A DNA stretch of 11,388 bases. Source: Gemmatimonadota bacterium. Its GTDB lineage: Bacteria > GCA-2686955. Below are positions 1-7,237 of this stretch, in pieces (within the stretch, counting starts at the first letter, position 1; each line of letters begins with the position of its first letter). The stretch covers positions 1 through 11,388 of the forward strand of contig NYZA01000033.1 of assembly GCA_002686955.1 (NCBI GenBank), read 5' to 3'. The notes under the pieces are model-generated. The model did not search any database. It was given only the letters and a program-made list of their open reading frames with translations, and was not told the origin of the DNA. Position numbers and translations under genes: made by a program.

Positions 1-279
1 CTCGGCCGTCGCCGCCGCCCCCGCTGGCGTGAGCGAGAGATCGACATCGACCTGCTTTTGTTGGAAGATCGCATCGTGCGAACGCCGATCCTTCAAGTTC
101 CTCATCCCCGCATGTGCCGGAGACGATTCGTGCTCGAGCCTCTCGCCGAGGTGGCTCCCGACGTCCGGCACCCCCTCTGGGGCCTGTCGGTGGCGGAGTT
201 GCTCCGCGATTGCCCACGGATCCACGCGGTCCGCCGGATCGGATCGTTGGAGGCGAGCGGAGCGCTGCTCTCGTGTTGA
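1..279 (+). CDS. folK: 2-amino-4-hydroxy-6-hydroxymethyldihydropteridine pyrophosphokinase (HPPK), 3' part only
   Basis: This is the C-terminal 92 codons of HPPK, the cytoplasmic folate-pathway enzyme that transfers pyrophosphate from ATP to 6-hydroxymethyl-7,8-dihydropterin. The gene begins before the window, so the start is not seen. Reading frame 1 shows the family signature REIDIDLLLLE, whose two aspartates correspond to the Mg2+-binding pair of HPPK. It is followed by VPHPRM and RRFVLEPLAEVAPDVRHP, the standard C-terminal block of the family. The stop at 277-279 lies inside the start of the next gene, which suggests translational coupling. Loss of the N-terminal half is due only to the window edge. 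The identification rests on these motifs and is firm for the family. Confidence 0.9.
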   Translation, partial: LGRRRRPRWREREIDIDLLLLEDRIVRTPILQVPHPRMCRRRFVLEPLAEVAPDVRHPLWGLSVAELLRDCPRIHAVRRIGSLEASGALLSC

Positions 280-986
280 AGACACCCGCCTACATCGTGG
301 TCGAAGGGGTGATCGGCGCTGGAAAGACCACCCTGGCGACCATGCTCGCGGATTACTTGGAAGGGAAGCCTATCAAGGAGGAGGTCGAAGAGAATCCCTT
401 TCTGGCCCGATTCTATCGAGACCAGGAAGCATTCCGCTTCCAGACGCAGATCTACTTTCTGCTCTCCCGATTCCGGCAGCAGGGCAGCCTCACGGAACCA
501 GACCTCTTTTCGCAGTACGTCGTCTCGGACTATCTCTTCGCGAAGGATCGGATCTTCGCCTGCCTGAACCTCGACGACGACGAGCTGGCGCTCTACGACA
601 GGGTCCATACCGCACTCGAAGAGCAGATTCCCGGTCCCGATCTGGTGATCTACTTGCAGGCGAGCACCGATCGGCTGATGGGGCGGATCGCCAAGCGGGA
701 TCGTGAATTCGAACGATCGATCGACAGGGACTACATCCAGAAGCTCAACGAGGCCTACAACTACTTCTTCTTTCACTACGACGCCGCGCCCCTTCTTGTT
801 GTCAACACCGACGATATCGATTTCGTCGCCAACGAATTGCACTTCAAGGATCTCGTAAAAGAAATCCGTAAAGGTGCTAGTGGCACACGGTATTACGTGC
901 CGAGCGCGGAAGGGATGCGACGGGGCGGGGGCCGGGCGAAACCGGATGGGAGCGGCGATAACCCGAAAGGGGAGGCCACGCCATGA
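273..986 (+). CDS. Deoxynucleoside kinase (dNK family, deoxyadenosine/deoxyguanosine kinase-like)
   Basis: A 237-residue cytoplasmic kinase expected to phosphorylate deoxynucleosides at the 5' position for dNTP salvage. The P-loop GVIGAGKTT is at residues 12-20, the conserved acidic KEEVEENPF at 35-43, the DRS-like region VVSDYLFAKDRIFA at 83-96, and the arginine-rich lid KRDREFERS at 141-149, followed by DYIQKLNEAYNYFF. Length and motif order fit the dNK family. The frame is open further upstream, but I chose GTG at 273 because the protein then begins four residues before the first beta strand and overlaps the folK stop by 7 bases. TTG at 276 is an alternative. The last ~27 residues are glycine- and charge-rich and probably disordered. 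The stop overlaps the panB ATG. Substrate preference (dA, dG, dC or dT) cannot be read from the motifs. Confidence 0.88.
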   Translation: MLKTPAYIVVEGVIGAGKTTLATMLADYLEGKPIKEEVEENPFLARFYRDQEAFRFQTQIYFLLSRFRQQGSLTEPDLFSQYVVSDYLFAKDRIFACLNLDDDELALYDRVHTALEEQIPGPDLVIYLQASTDRLMGRIAKRDREFERSIDRDYIQKLNEAYNYFFFHYDAAPLLVVNTDDIDFVANELHFKDLVKEIRKGASGTRYYVPSAEGMRRGGGRAKPDGSGDNPKGEATP

Positions 987-1867
987 AAGCGATGAACGTG
1001 CAGGCGCTGGGCAAGATGAAGCGCGCCGGCCAGAAGATCGCGATGGTCACCGCCTACGATCAGCTCTTCGCCGGCCTGGCCGATGAGGCCGGGATCGACG
1101 TGATCCTGGTCGGGGACTCGCTCGGCATGGTGGTCCAGGGGCGCCCGACGACCCTCGGCGTGACCCTCGACGAGATGATCTACCACACCCGCTGCGTGAT
1201 GGCGCGCCCGCGCCGCTGTCTGGTCGTGGGCGATCTGCCCTTCGGCTCGTACCAGGCATCGGTCGAGCAGGCCGTCGACTCCGCCTGCCGAATGATGGCC
1301 GAAGCCGGTTGTGGCGCGGTGAAGCTGGAAGGGGGCGAGGAGTTCGCCGATCGGGTCGCGGGGATCGCCGCCGCCGGAGCGCCGGTGATGGGCCATGTCG
1401 GCCTCACGCCTCAGTCGATTCACAAGTTCGGCGGCTACAAGCTGCAAGGGCGGAACGCCGCCAGTGCCCGCGAGATCGCGCGGGGTGCGCGGGCTCTGCA
1501 AGATGCCGGCGCCTTCTCGGTGGTGCTGGAAAAGGTGCACGCGCAGGTGGCGGCGCGGATCAGCGGTGCCCTGGAGATCCCGAGCATCGGCATCGGATCG
1601 GGCCCTCTTTGCGACGGCCAGGTGCTCGTGCTGCACGATCTGCTCGGTCTCTTCGAGGAGTTCCAGCCCCGTTTCGTCAAGCGCTACGCGCGACTTGCGG
1701 GCGAGATCCGCGAGGCACTGAGCACCTACGCCACCGAGATCCGAGGCGGCATCTTCCCCGGCCCCGAGCATAGCTACGGTTTCGGCGGTGGAGCCGCCGC
1801 CGACGCGGGCGCAGACACCGAGCCGCCCGCGGGTGAGATCGAGAACGAAGGAAGCCCCGCGGGATGA
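983..1867 (+). CDS. panB: 3-methyl-2-oxobutanoate hydroxymethyltransferase (ketopantoate hydroxymethyltransferase)
   Basis: First committed enzyme of pantothenate (CoA) synthesis: it transfers a hydroxymethyl group from methylene-tetrahydrofolate to 2-oxoisovalerate. The 294-residue protein shows MVTAYD (21-26), the metal-binding VGDSLGMVVQG (43-53), VVGDLPFGSY (81-90), VKLEGG (113-118), GHVGLTPQ (137-144), the catalytic-glutamate block VLEKVH (181-186) and FPGPEHSYGF (258-267). In E. coli the matching block is VLECVP, so two normally conserved positions differ here, although the glutamate (E183) is kept. About 27 residues after the family's usual end (268-294) are Ala/Gly/Glu-rich and look like a disordered tail. 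The start is ATG 983, preceded by GGAG; it overlaps the upstream stop as ATGA. The gene sits directly before panC, as in many pan operons. Use of a folate cofactor fits the upstream folK. Confidence 0.97.
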   Translation: MKAMNVQALGKMKRAGQKIAMVTAYDQLFAGLADEAGIDVILVGDSLGMVVQGRPTTLGVTLDEMIYHTRCVMARPRRCLVVGDLPFGSYQASVEQAVDSACRMMAEAGCGAVKLEGGEEFADRVAGIAAAGAPVMGHVGLTPQSIHKFGGYKLQGRNAASAREIARGARALQDAGAFSVVLEKVHAQVAARISGALEIPSIGIGSGPLCDGQVLVLHDLLGLFEEFQPRFVKRYARLAGEIREALSTYATEIRGGIFPGPEHSYGFGGGAAADAGADTEPPAGEIENEGSPAG

Positions 1868-2730
1868 TCGTTGCCAGAGGGGTGGCCGAGCTTCGTCGGG
1901 CACGCGCGGAGATCGAGGGGGAGTCGGTCGCTTTCGTGCCCACGATGGGTTTCTTGCACGCCGGCCACCTTTCTCTCGTTCGTGCCGCCGTCGATCGCGC
2001 GGATCACGTGATCGTCTCGATTTTCGTCAATCCTCTCCAGTTCGGTTCCGGTGAGGATCTCGCTCGCTACCCGCGCGATGAGGAGAGCGACATCGAGAAG
2101 CTCCGCGCCGAAGGGGTGCATACCGCCTTTCTGCCCACCGTGCCCGCGCTCTATCCCCCCGGCTTCGCGACTCGGGTCCAAGTCCGCGGCCCGCTCGCCG
2201 AGCGTCTCTGCGGCGCCGCGCGCCCCGGCCATTTCGACGGCGTCGCGACTGTCGTCACCCGGCTTCTCGGGCTGGTTCGGCCTCGGATCGCCGTTTTCGG
2301 CGAGAAGGACTATCAGCAGCTCCTGATCGTGCGCCGCCTCAGCGAAGACCTGTCGCTCGGCGTGGAGATCGTGGGCGCGCCGATCGTGCGCGAACCGGAT
2401 GGGTTGGCGATGAGCAGCCGCAACAGATACCTGAGCGAGAGCGAGCGGGCCGACGCGTTGGCGCTCCAGCGCGCACTGCGCTCCGGCCGCGAAGCGATCG
2501 AGCGGGGGGGGAGATCGGCGGCCACGGCCGTCGAAAACATGTCGCGCGTTCTCTCCGAGCCAGCCACCGTGAAATCGGACTACGTCGAGCTCCTGCACGA
2601 ACCCGATCTGACCCCCTTCGACGACGATCCGATTCGGGGGCGAGTCCTCCTCGCCGTCGCCGCCCATGTCGGCGAGACACGGCTCATCGACAACTGTGTC
2701 GTCAACATTCCCCCGGACGGAGGCCAATGA
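1864..2730 (+). CDS. panC: Pantothenate synthetase (pantoate-beta-alanine ligase)
   Basis: ATP-dependent condensation of pantoate with beta-alanine to pantothenate, through a pantoyl-adenylate. The 288-residue protein has the nucleotidyltransferase PTMGFLHAGH block (26-35, containing HxGH), FVNPLQFG (54-61), PGHFDGVATVV (121-131), FGEKDYQQL (145-153) and the KMSKS-like GLAMSSRNRYLS (180-191), all in the usual order and at the usual length. The start is ATG 1864 after AAGGAAG, overlapping the panB stop by 4 bases (ATGA). The stop at 2728-2730 overlaps the next start in the same way. Together with panB it supplies two of the three steps unique to pantothenate synthesis; panE and panD are not in the window. 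Confidence 0.97.
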   Translation: MIVARGVAELRRARAEIEGESVAFVPTMGFLHAGHLSLVRAAVDRADHVIVSIFVNPLQFGSGEDLARYPRDEESDIEKLRAEGVHTAFLPTVPALYPPGFATRVQVRGPLAERLCGAARPGHFDGVATVVTRLLGLVRPRIAVFGEKDYQQLLIVRRLSEDLSLGVEIVGAPIVREPDGLAMSSRNRYLSESERADALALQRALRSGREAIERGGRSAATAVENMSRVLSEPATVKSDYVELLHEPDLTPFDDDPIRGRVLLAVAAHVGETRLIDNCVVNIPPDGGQ

Positions 2731-3698
2731 GCACCCCTGTCATATCCCTCATACTCGCCGCCGGCCTCGGAACCCGCATGCGCTCCGAGCGGGCGAAGGT
2801 GCTCCATCGCGTCGGCGGGCGCACCCTCGTCGAGTGGGTGATCTCGGCACTCTCGGATGCGGGCGTTGAGCGCCATATCGTCGTGGTCGGGCACCAGGCC
2901 GACGAGGTCCGAGCCCTCTGCGCCGCCCCAGGTGTGGGTTTCGCCCTGCAATCGGAGCAGAAGGGAACCGGCCACGCGGCCCAGTGCGCGCGCGACGAGC
3001 TCCCCTCGGGCGACGAACTGGTCCTCGTCACCGTCGGCGACGCCCCCCTCGTGCTTCCCGAGACCTACCGCGCCATGCTCGACCACCACCGAGCGCACGA
3101 CGCCGACGCCACCATTCTCACCGCTTTTCCCCCGGACCCCACCGGCTACGGCCGCGTGATTCGCGACGAAAGCGGCCGCGTTCAACGAATCGTGGAGCAG
3201 CGCGACGCCACCGAGGCCGAACGCGCCGTCGGCGAGGTCAACAGCGGCATCTACGCCTTACGAGCGTCGAAGCTGCAAGGCTCCCTCGACCGCCTGCGCG
3301 CCGACAACGACCAGGGCGAGCTCTACCTGACCGACACCGTGGCGGCGATCGCGGACGACGACGGAACCGTGCGGGCGATCGCGGCCGACGATCCCGACGA
3401 GCTCATGGGGATCAACACCCGCGCGCAGATGGCCGAGGCCGGCCGCGTCCTGATCGGTCGAAAGCTCGAGGCCCTCATGACCGCCGGCGTGACGATCGAG
3501 CTCCCATCCGCCACCTGGATCGAGCCCACCGTGCAGATCGGGCGCGACACGATCATCGCGCCCTTCGCGCATCTCTCGGGTGGAACCGAGATCGGAAGCG
3601 GTTGTCGCATCGGCACGGGAGCGATCCTCCATGATGCGAAGATCGAGAACGGCCTTTCCGTCCCCCCGGGGGAGAGGATCTTGGGGAGCGCTAGATGA
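2727..3698 (+). CDS. GlmU-type UDP-GlcNAc pyrophosphorylase lacking the acetyltransferase domain
   Basis: A 323-residue nucleotidyltransferase matching the N-terminal, uridylyltransferase half of GlmU, which makes UDP-GlcNAc from GlcNAc-1-phosphate and UTP for peptidoglycan and LPS. Visible motifs are LAAGLGTRM (10-18) with AKVLH (23-27), QKGTGHA (78-84), VGDAPL (103-108, metal-binding Asp at 105), GYGRVI (140-145), IVEQRDA (155-161), EVNSGIY (170-176) and MGIN (227-230). Residues ~246-310 form a few left-handed beta-helix hexapeptide turns (such as IGRDTIIAPF and IGSGCRIGTGAI). The chain then stops, whereas bifunctional GlmU is about 450 residues. The region that would carry the acetyl-CoA site and the catalytic histidine is absent, so glucosamine-1-phosphate acetylation is not expected here. 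Start ATG 2727 follows GGAGG and overlaps panC by ATGA. Another sugar-phosphate or NTP substrate remains possible. Confidence 0.85.
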   Translation: MSTPVISLILAAGLGTRMRSERAKVLHRVGGRTLVEWVISALSDAGVERHIVVVGHQADEVRALCAAPGVGFALQSEQKGTGHAAQCARDELPSGDELVLVTVGDAPLVLPETYRAMLDHHRAHDADATILTAFPPDPTGYGRVIRDESGRVQRIVEQRDATEAERAVGEVNSGIYALRASKLQGSLDRLRADNDQGELYLTDTVAAIADDDGTVRAIAADDPDELMGINTRAQMAEAGRVLIGRKLEALMTAGVTIELPSATWIEPTVQIGRDTIIAPFAHLSGGTEIGSGCRIGTGAILHDAKIENGLSVPPGERILGSAR

Positions 3699-4165
3699 GC
3701 TCGAAAACCCGCCGCAGGCCACGCAGGTGGACGGCCCGCGCCCAACCCGCCGGCATCCCATCGATCGTGGTTCTCATCGCCTTGGGTGCCGTCGCGCTGG
3801 TCGGTCTTTACTCGGCGGTCGGAGAAAGACTGCGGCCGCGTACGGTTCTCCGGGGCGCCGATGTCGAGATCGAAGGGCGGCCGCGCCTCGAGATCCGCAA
3901 CGGCTGTGGGGAGAAGGGGCTGGCCCAGGAGGCCAAGAGGCGGCTGATCGACATCGGATTCGATGTCGTCCACACCGGCAACGCCGACGATTTCCGCTAC
4001 ATTCGTTCGATCTTCATCGATCTCAAGGGCGATCTTCCGAAGGCCCGGGAGCTGGCGACCGCAATCGGCTGTCCAGAGGTTATCCAGCAGCTGGAGCCCG
4101 GACCGCTCGCCGATTTCGCGATCGTTCTGGGTGCGGACCACGAGGACTTGAAATGGCAGAACTGA
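3695..4165 (+). CDS. Membrane-anchored LytR C-terminal domain (LytR_C) protein
   Basis: A 156-residue protein with a basic N-terminus (residues 1-18), one hydrophobic segment at about 21-41 and an extracytoplasmic domain at about 63-152. This predicts a single-pass N-in, C-out protein. The domain begins RLEIRNGCGEKGLA, followed by RRLIDIGFDVVHTGNADDF and ends ADFAIVLGADHEDLK. This matches the LytR_C pattern (an N-G-x-G-x-x-G-L-A start, then G-F-D-V, then a D-x-x-I-V-L-G-x-D end), a domain found alone or attached to LytR-CpsA-Psr cell-wall ligases. The ligase domain itself is absent. Start ATG 3695 lies behind GGGGAG and overlaps the preceding stop as ATGA; the end overlaps rsfS by 13 bases. 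The function of stand-alone LytR_C proteins is not established. A cell-envelope role fits the neighbouring UDP-GlcNAc gene but is inference. Confidence 0.8.
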   Translation: MSSKTRRRPRRWTARAQPAGIPSIVVLIALGAVALVGLYSAVGERLRPRTVLRGADVEIEGRPRLEIRNGCGEKGLAQEAKRRLIDIGFDVVHTGNADDFRYIRSIFIDLKGDLPKARELATAIGCPEVIQQLEPGPLADFAIVLGADHEDLKWQN

Positions 4166-4596
4166 ACCGATCCGCCCGGAGCACGGCGCTCCGGGCGGCC
4201 ACCTTGGCGCTCGAGAAGAAGGCCGAAGACGTTCTCGTGATCGAGATCGGCCGGGCGTCGAATGTCGCGGACTACCTCGTCATCTGCAGCGGCATGTCGG
4301 ACGTGCACGTGCGAGCCGTGGCGGAGTTCGTTCGCCGCCGGCTCAGCAAAGAGGGGGTTCGCTCTCACCACACCGAGGGTGCGGAACATGGGCACTGGGC
4401 GCTCACCGATTTCATCGATGTCGTCGTGCATGTGATGCAGCCGAAGGTGCGCGAGTACTACAACCTCGAAGGGCTCTGGGCCGACTGTCCGCAAAAGCGC
4501 TACGACGAATTGTCCGATCCGATGGTAGATATCGAAGACTCCTGGGGGGGAGCGAACGAGGGCGCGCAGACCGAATCGAGAGAGGAGATCGCGTGA
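4153..4596 (+). CDS. rsfS: Ribosome silencing factor RsfS
   Basis: A 147-residue member of the RsfS/Iojap family, which binds ribosomal protein uL14 on the 50S subunit and blocks subunit joining when nutrients are scarce. Characteristic segments are KKAEDVLVIEIGRASNVADYL (22-42), VICSGMSDVHVRAVAE (43-58), GHWALTDFIDVVVHVM (80-95) and REYYNLEGLWAD (100-111). The family core ends near residue 117; the acidic tail (about 118-147) is variable. The ATG at 4153 was chosen because it gives the normal N-terminus. The frame is open further upstream, but that part lies within the LytR_C gene. A GAGG lies just upstream. In many bacteria rsfS follows nadD; here it follows a LytR_C gene, and nadD is not in the window. 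Confidence 0.93.
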   Translation: MAELNRSARSTALRAATLALEKKAEDVLVIEIGRASNVADYLVICSGMSDVHVRAVAEFVRRRLSKEGVRSHHTEGAEHGHWALTDFIDVVVHVMQPKVREYYNLEGLWADCPQKRYDELSDPMVDIEDSWGGANEGAQTESREEIA

Positions 4597-5498
4597 ACCT
4601 ACTGGTCGTGGGCTCTGTGGCCTTGGATTCCGTCCGCACTCCCCGCGCGGAGGTGATCGACGAGCTAGGGGGATCGGCGACCTACGCCTCACTGGCGGCG
4701 AGCTCCTTGGCCGACACGGGGATCGTTGCCGTGGTGGGGAGCGATTTTCCAGGCTCTTCACGGGACCTGCTCTACAACGCCGCGGTCGATCTCGAGGGGC
4801 TCGAATCGGTGGAAGGCGAGACCTTCCGCTGGTCGGGCGTCTACGGAGAGGATCCGAACGATCGATCCACCCTCGACACTCAGCTCAACGTCTTCGCTGA
4901 TTTCGAGCCCAAGCTGCCCGCGCGTTGTCGCGATGCTCCCTACCTCTTCCTCGGGAACATCCACCCCGCTCTCCAGACAAGAGTGCTCGATCAGGTGAAC
5001 GCGCCGAAGCTGGTGGCCTGCGACACGATGAACTTCTGGATCGAGGGGGAGCGGGAAGCGCTCGACCGGGTCCTCCCCCGAATCGATCTCTTGCTGGTCA
5101 ACGATGAAGAGGTCAAACTTCTCTCAGGCGAGACCAACCTTCTGATCGGCGCGCGGGCGATTCTCGAAGTCGGTCCGAAAGCGGTCGTCGTCAAGAAAGG
5201 AGAGCATGGGGCGATGCTCGTGACCTCGGAGGGCCTCTTCGTGGCGCCGGCCCTGCCCCTGGCGAGCGTGATCGACCCCACGGGCGCCGGCGACTCCTTC
5301 GCCGGGGGGTTCATGGGACGGTTGACCCGGGAGAAGGGCTTCGATGAAGAGGCGCTGCGCAGAGCGATCGTCTGGGGGACGGTCACCGCTTCGTTCTGCG
5401 TGGAGCACTTTGGAGTGAGAGGGGTCGTCGAGATGAGCGACGAAGACCACGCGGCTCGAATGGCGGCGTATCGAGAAACGACCCGCGTCGCGTACTAG
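4593..5498 (+). CDS. PfkB/ribokinase-family carbohydrate or nucleoside kinase
   Basis: A 301-residue cytoplasmic kinase. The N-terminal strand VVGSVALDSV (5-14) and ELGGSATYASLAAS (24-37) fit the PfkB fold and its first glycine pair. LLLVNDEEVKLLSG (156-169) is the usual N-x-x-E region, VVVKKGEHGA (188-197) precedes the nucleotide site, and DPTGAGDSFAGGF (228-240) is PfkB signature 2 with the catalytic base D234 and the anion-hole GAGD. All catalytic elements are intact. The sugar or nucleoside substrate cannot be told from sequence alone. Translation starts at GTG 4593, behind GAGGAG, and overlaps the rsfS stop by 4 bases (GTGA). The gene closes the overlapping part of the operon; the next start is 11 bases downstream. 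Confidence 0.9.
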   Translation: MNLLVVGSVALDSVRTPRAEVIDELGGSATYASLAASSLADTGIVAVVGSDFPGSSRDLLYNAAVDLEGLESVEGETFRWSGVYGEDPNDRSTLDTQLNVFADFEPKLPARCRDAPYLFLGNIHPALQTRVLDQVNAPKLVACDTMNFWIEGEREALDRVLPRIDLLLVNDEEVKLLSGETNLLIGARAILEVGPKAVVVKKGEHGAMLVTSEGLFVAPALPLASVIDPTGAGDSFAGGFMGRLTREKGFDEEALRRAIVWGTVTASFCVEHFGVRGVVEMSDEDHAARMAAYRETTRVAY

Positions 5499-5509
5499 GC
5501 GGAAAGCGA

Positions 5510-6172
5510 ATGGAGAAAGCACCCATCGATCGATCGGTCGACAACCGGATCCAGGACTGGATCGGGTCGATACTTGCCGGTACGCCGGGTGTGCACGATG
5601 TGCGCGTGCTGGTGGGGGCCGACGACGATGTCGACGGAGTGCTGGTTCGGGTAGAAACATCCGAAGTCGCCGAAGCGGTTCGGCTGAAGCTGGCGACCGG
5701 ATCGGAAGGGCCCGATGCGCACCGCCTCGATCCTGAGCATGTGTATATCGCCCTGCCGCCCGGCGCCTCGACCCGAGCCGGTGTCTCGGCCCGCGTGGCT
5801 CTCGAAGGTGTCGATGTGATGCTCACGAACGAGCGGGCGCGCGTTCGCGTTCGCCTGGCCCGTGGCGGCCAACGCGGAATCGGTATCGAGTCGGGCGCTG
5901 GGGGGCAGATGGCGATTCTTCGCCTGGTCTGCGATGCGACCGTGGCCGCCCTTCGAGAGCTCGAGATCGAGGTCGGCAGCGCCTCGCTGGAATCGCTCAC
6001 TCTCACCGAGGTCGGCGGCGCCGAGGGCAAACGCCGGCTCGTATTGGCCCTGTACCACGTGACCCTCTCCGGCTGGGACGGCGAGCTGACCGGCACCGCC
6101 GTGATCCGCCGAACCGATGCCGAGGCGGCCGCGCGGGCCGTTCTCGATGCGCTGAATCGGCACGCGGGCTGA
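5510..6172 (+). CDS. Conserved hypothetical two-domain protein
   Basis: A 220-residue soluble protein with no signal peptide, membrane segment or catalytic motif that I recognise. Residues 1-85 look like a small alpha/beta domain: IQDWIGSILAGTPGVHDVRVLV, then an acidic turn DDDVDGVLVRVET, ending HVYIALPPG. Residues 90-220 are a second alpha/beta unit: a strand-rich start (VSARVALEGVDVMLTNERA), a helix AILRLVCDATVAALREL, more strands, and a C-terminal TDAEAAARAVLDALNRHAG. From memory, uncharacterised proteins of high-GC Gram-positive and other bacteria share this layout, including an ending of the type 'A-x-R-A-x-L-D-A-L-N-R', but I cannot confirm homology. The start ATG 5510 lies 11 bases after the kinase stop, with GGAAAG upstream. 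Codon use matches its neighbours, which supports a real gene. Co-transcription with the upstream kinase is likely. Confidence 0.75.
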   Translation: MEKAPIDRSVDNRIQDWIGSILAGTPGVHDVRVLVGADDDVDGVLVRVETSEVAEAVRLKLATGSEGPDAHRLDPEHVYIALPPGASTRAGVSARVALEGVDVMLTNERARVRVRLARGGQRGIGIESGAGGQMAILRLVCDATVAALRELEIEVGSASLESLTLTEVGGAEGKRRLVLALYHVTLSGWDGELTGTAVIRRTDAEAAARAVLDALNRHAG

Positions 6173-6211
6173 GGTCTCGGAATTCGGGGCTGGTAGCTGG
6201 AAGCGGAGAAG

Positions 6212-7234
6212 ATGGACTACAAGCAAGCCGGCGTGAGTATCGACGAAGGCATCGCCACCGTGGCCAAGATCAAGCGCGCCGCCAAACGCACGAGGCGGCC
6301 TGGAGTGCTGGGTGGACTCGGTGGGTTCGGCGGGCTCTTCCATCTCGAGAAGGCCGGTTTGAAAGACCCGGTGCTCGTCTCCAGCATCGACGGCGTGGGG
6401 ACCAAACTGATGGTGGCGGCGATGGCGGGGAGCCACCGTGGCCTCGGCGCCGATCTGGTGAACCACTGCGTCAACGACATTCTCGTCCAGGGTGCCCGTC
6501 CCCTATTCTTCCTCGACTATGTCGCGATGGGTCGCCTCGACTCGGAGACCGTCGCCTCGATCGTGGAGGGTGTCGCGGAGGCGTGCGAGGCGGTGGACTG
6601 CGCCCTTCTTGGTGGCGAAACGGCCGAGATGCCGGGCCTCTACGCCGACGACGATCTCGATCTGGTCGGCGCGATCGTCGGCGCGGTCGAGCGGCGCAAG
6701 GTCGTGACGGGAAAGGCGATTCGTGAAGGAGACGTGGCCCTTGGGCTTTTCTCAGCCGGACTCCATACCAACGGTTACACCCTGGCCCGACGCATCCTCT
6801 TCGATCTGAAGGGCTTCGCGGTCGATTCCCCGCTCCATGAAGGGGGACCTAGCGTTGGCGATGTGTTGCTCGCCGTGCATCGTTGCTACGAGCCCGCACT
6901 CCGCCCGGCGCTCGATCGGGGCATCGTCCATGGTCTGGTGCACGTCACCGGGGGTGGGCTGCTGGAAAATGTGCCGCGTGTGTTGCCCAAGGGATTGGGC
7001 TGCCGCGTCAATCGAGATGCTTGGGAGCTGCCGGTGCTCTTTCGGCTCCTGGCCGAGTGGGGTGAGGTCGCTGAGCTCGAGATGTTTCGCGCCTTCAATA
7101 TGGGGATCGGCATGGTCGTGTTCTGCGCGCCGAAAAACGTGGAGCGCATTCTCGAGGGCGCGCGAGCGGCCGGCGATGAAGGGGCCGTGATCGGCCGTGT
7201 CGTGGCCGCGGAGAAGCCGATCCAGCTCGCCTGA
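6212..7234 (+). CDS. purM: Phosphoribosylformylglycinamidine cyclo-ligase (AIR synthetase)
   Basis: Fifth step of purine synthesis: ATP-dependent ring closure of FGAM to 5-aminoimidazole ribonucleotide in the cytoplasm. The 340-residue protein is of normal length. It shows YKQAGVSIDEG (3-13), SSIDGVGTKL (57-66), NHCVNDILVQGARPLFFLDY (84-103), LLGGETAEMPGLY (122-134), SAGLHTNGYTLAR (181-193), HVTGGGLLENVPR (224-236) and FNMGIGM (275-281), which are the PurM signatures in order. The Gly-rich GVLGGLGGFGGLF (31-43) is the usual flexible N-terminal loop. Start ATG 6212 has GGAG only about 3 bases upstream, a short spacing, but the start is fixed by the YKQAGV motif. purN and other pur genes are not adjacent. 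The 39-base gap from the preceding gene suggests read-through from the same operon. Confidence 0.97.
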   Translation: MDYKQAGVSIDEGIATVAKIKRAAKRTRRPGVLGGLGGFGGLFHLEKAGLKDPVLVSSIDGVGTKLMVAAMAGSHRGLGADLVNHCVNDILVQGARPLFFLDYVAMGRLDSETVASIVEGVAEACEAVDCALLGGETAEMPGLYADDDLDLVGAIVGAVERRKVVTGKAIREGDVALGLFSAGLHTNGYTLARRILFDLKGFAVDSPLHEGGPSVGDVLLAVHRCYEPALRPALDRGIVHGLVHVTGGGLLENVPRVLPKGLGCRVNRDAWELPVLFRLLAEWGEVAELEMFRAFNMGIGMVVFCAPKNVERILEGARAAGDEGAVIGRVVAAEKPIQLA

Positions 7235-7237
7235 TTC

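Noticed and set aside
881-895. TGGCAC at 881-886, a possible -24 element ahead of panB
   Set aside because: The -12 position reads ATTA instead of TTGC, and the site lies inside the dNK-family coding sequence.
893-1903. Minus-strand open frame of 336 codons opposite panB
   Set aside because: Low-complexity His/Arg/Gly-rich translation with no family features; panB on the + strand explains the region.
1774-2727. Minus-strand open frame of 317 codons opposite panC
   Set aside because: It mirrors panC almost exactly and has no recognisable domain; panC is certain from its motifs.
3345-3385. Two HIP1-like GCGATCGC octamers close together in the glmU-like gene
   Set aside because: They fall in frame on ordinary Ala-Ile-Ala codons and are not repeated widely enough to call a HIP1 system; they are covered by the general GATC observation.
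5495-6466. Long open frame on the minus strand opposite the hypothetical protein and the purM start
   Set aside because: Its translation shows no known motif and spans the intergenic gap opposite clearly conserved + strand genes; long antisense open frames are common in GC-rich DNA.
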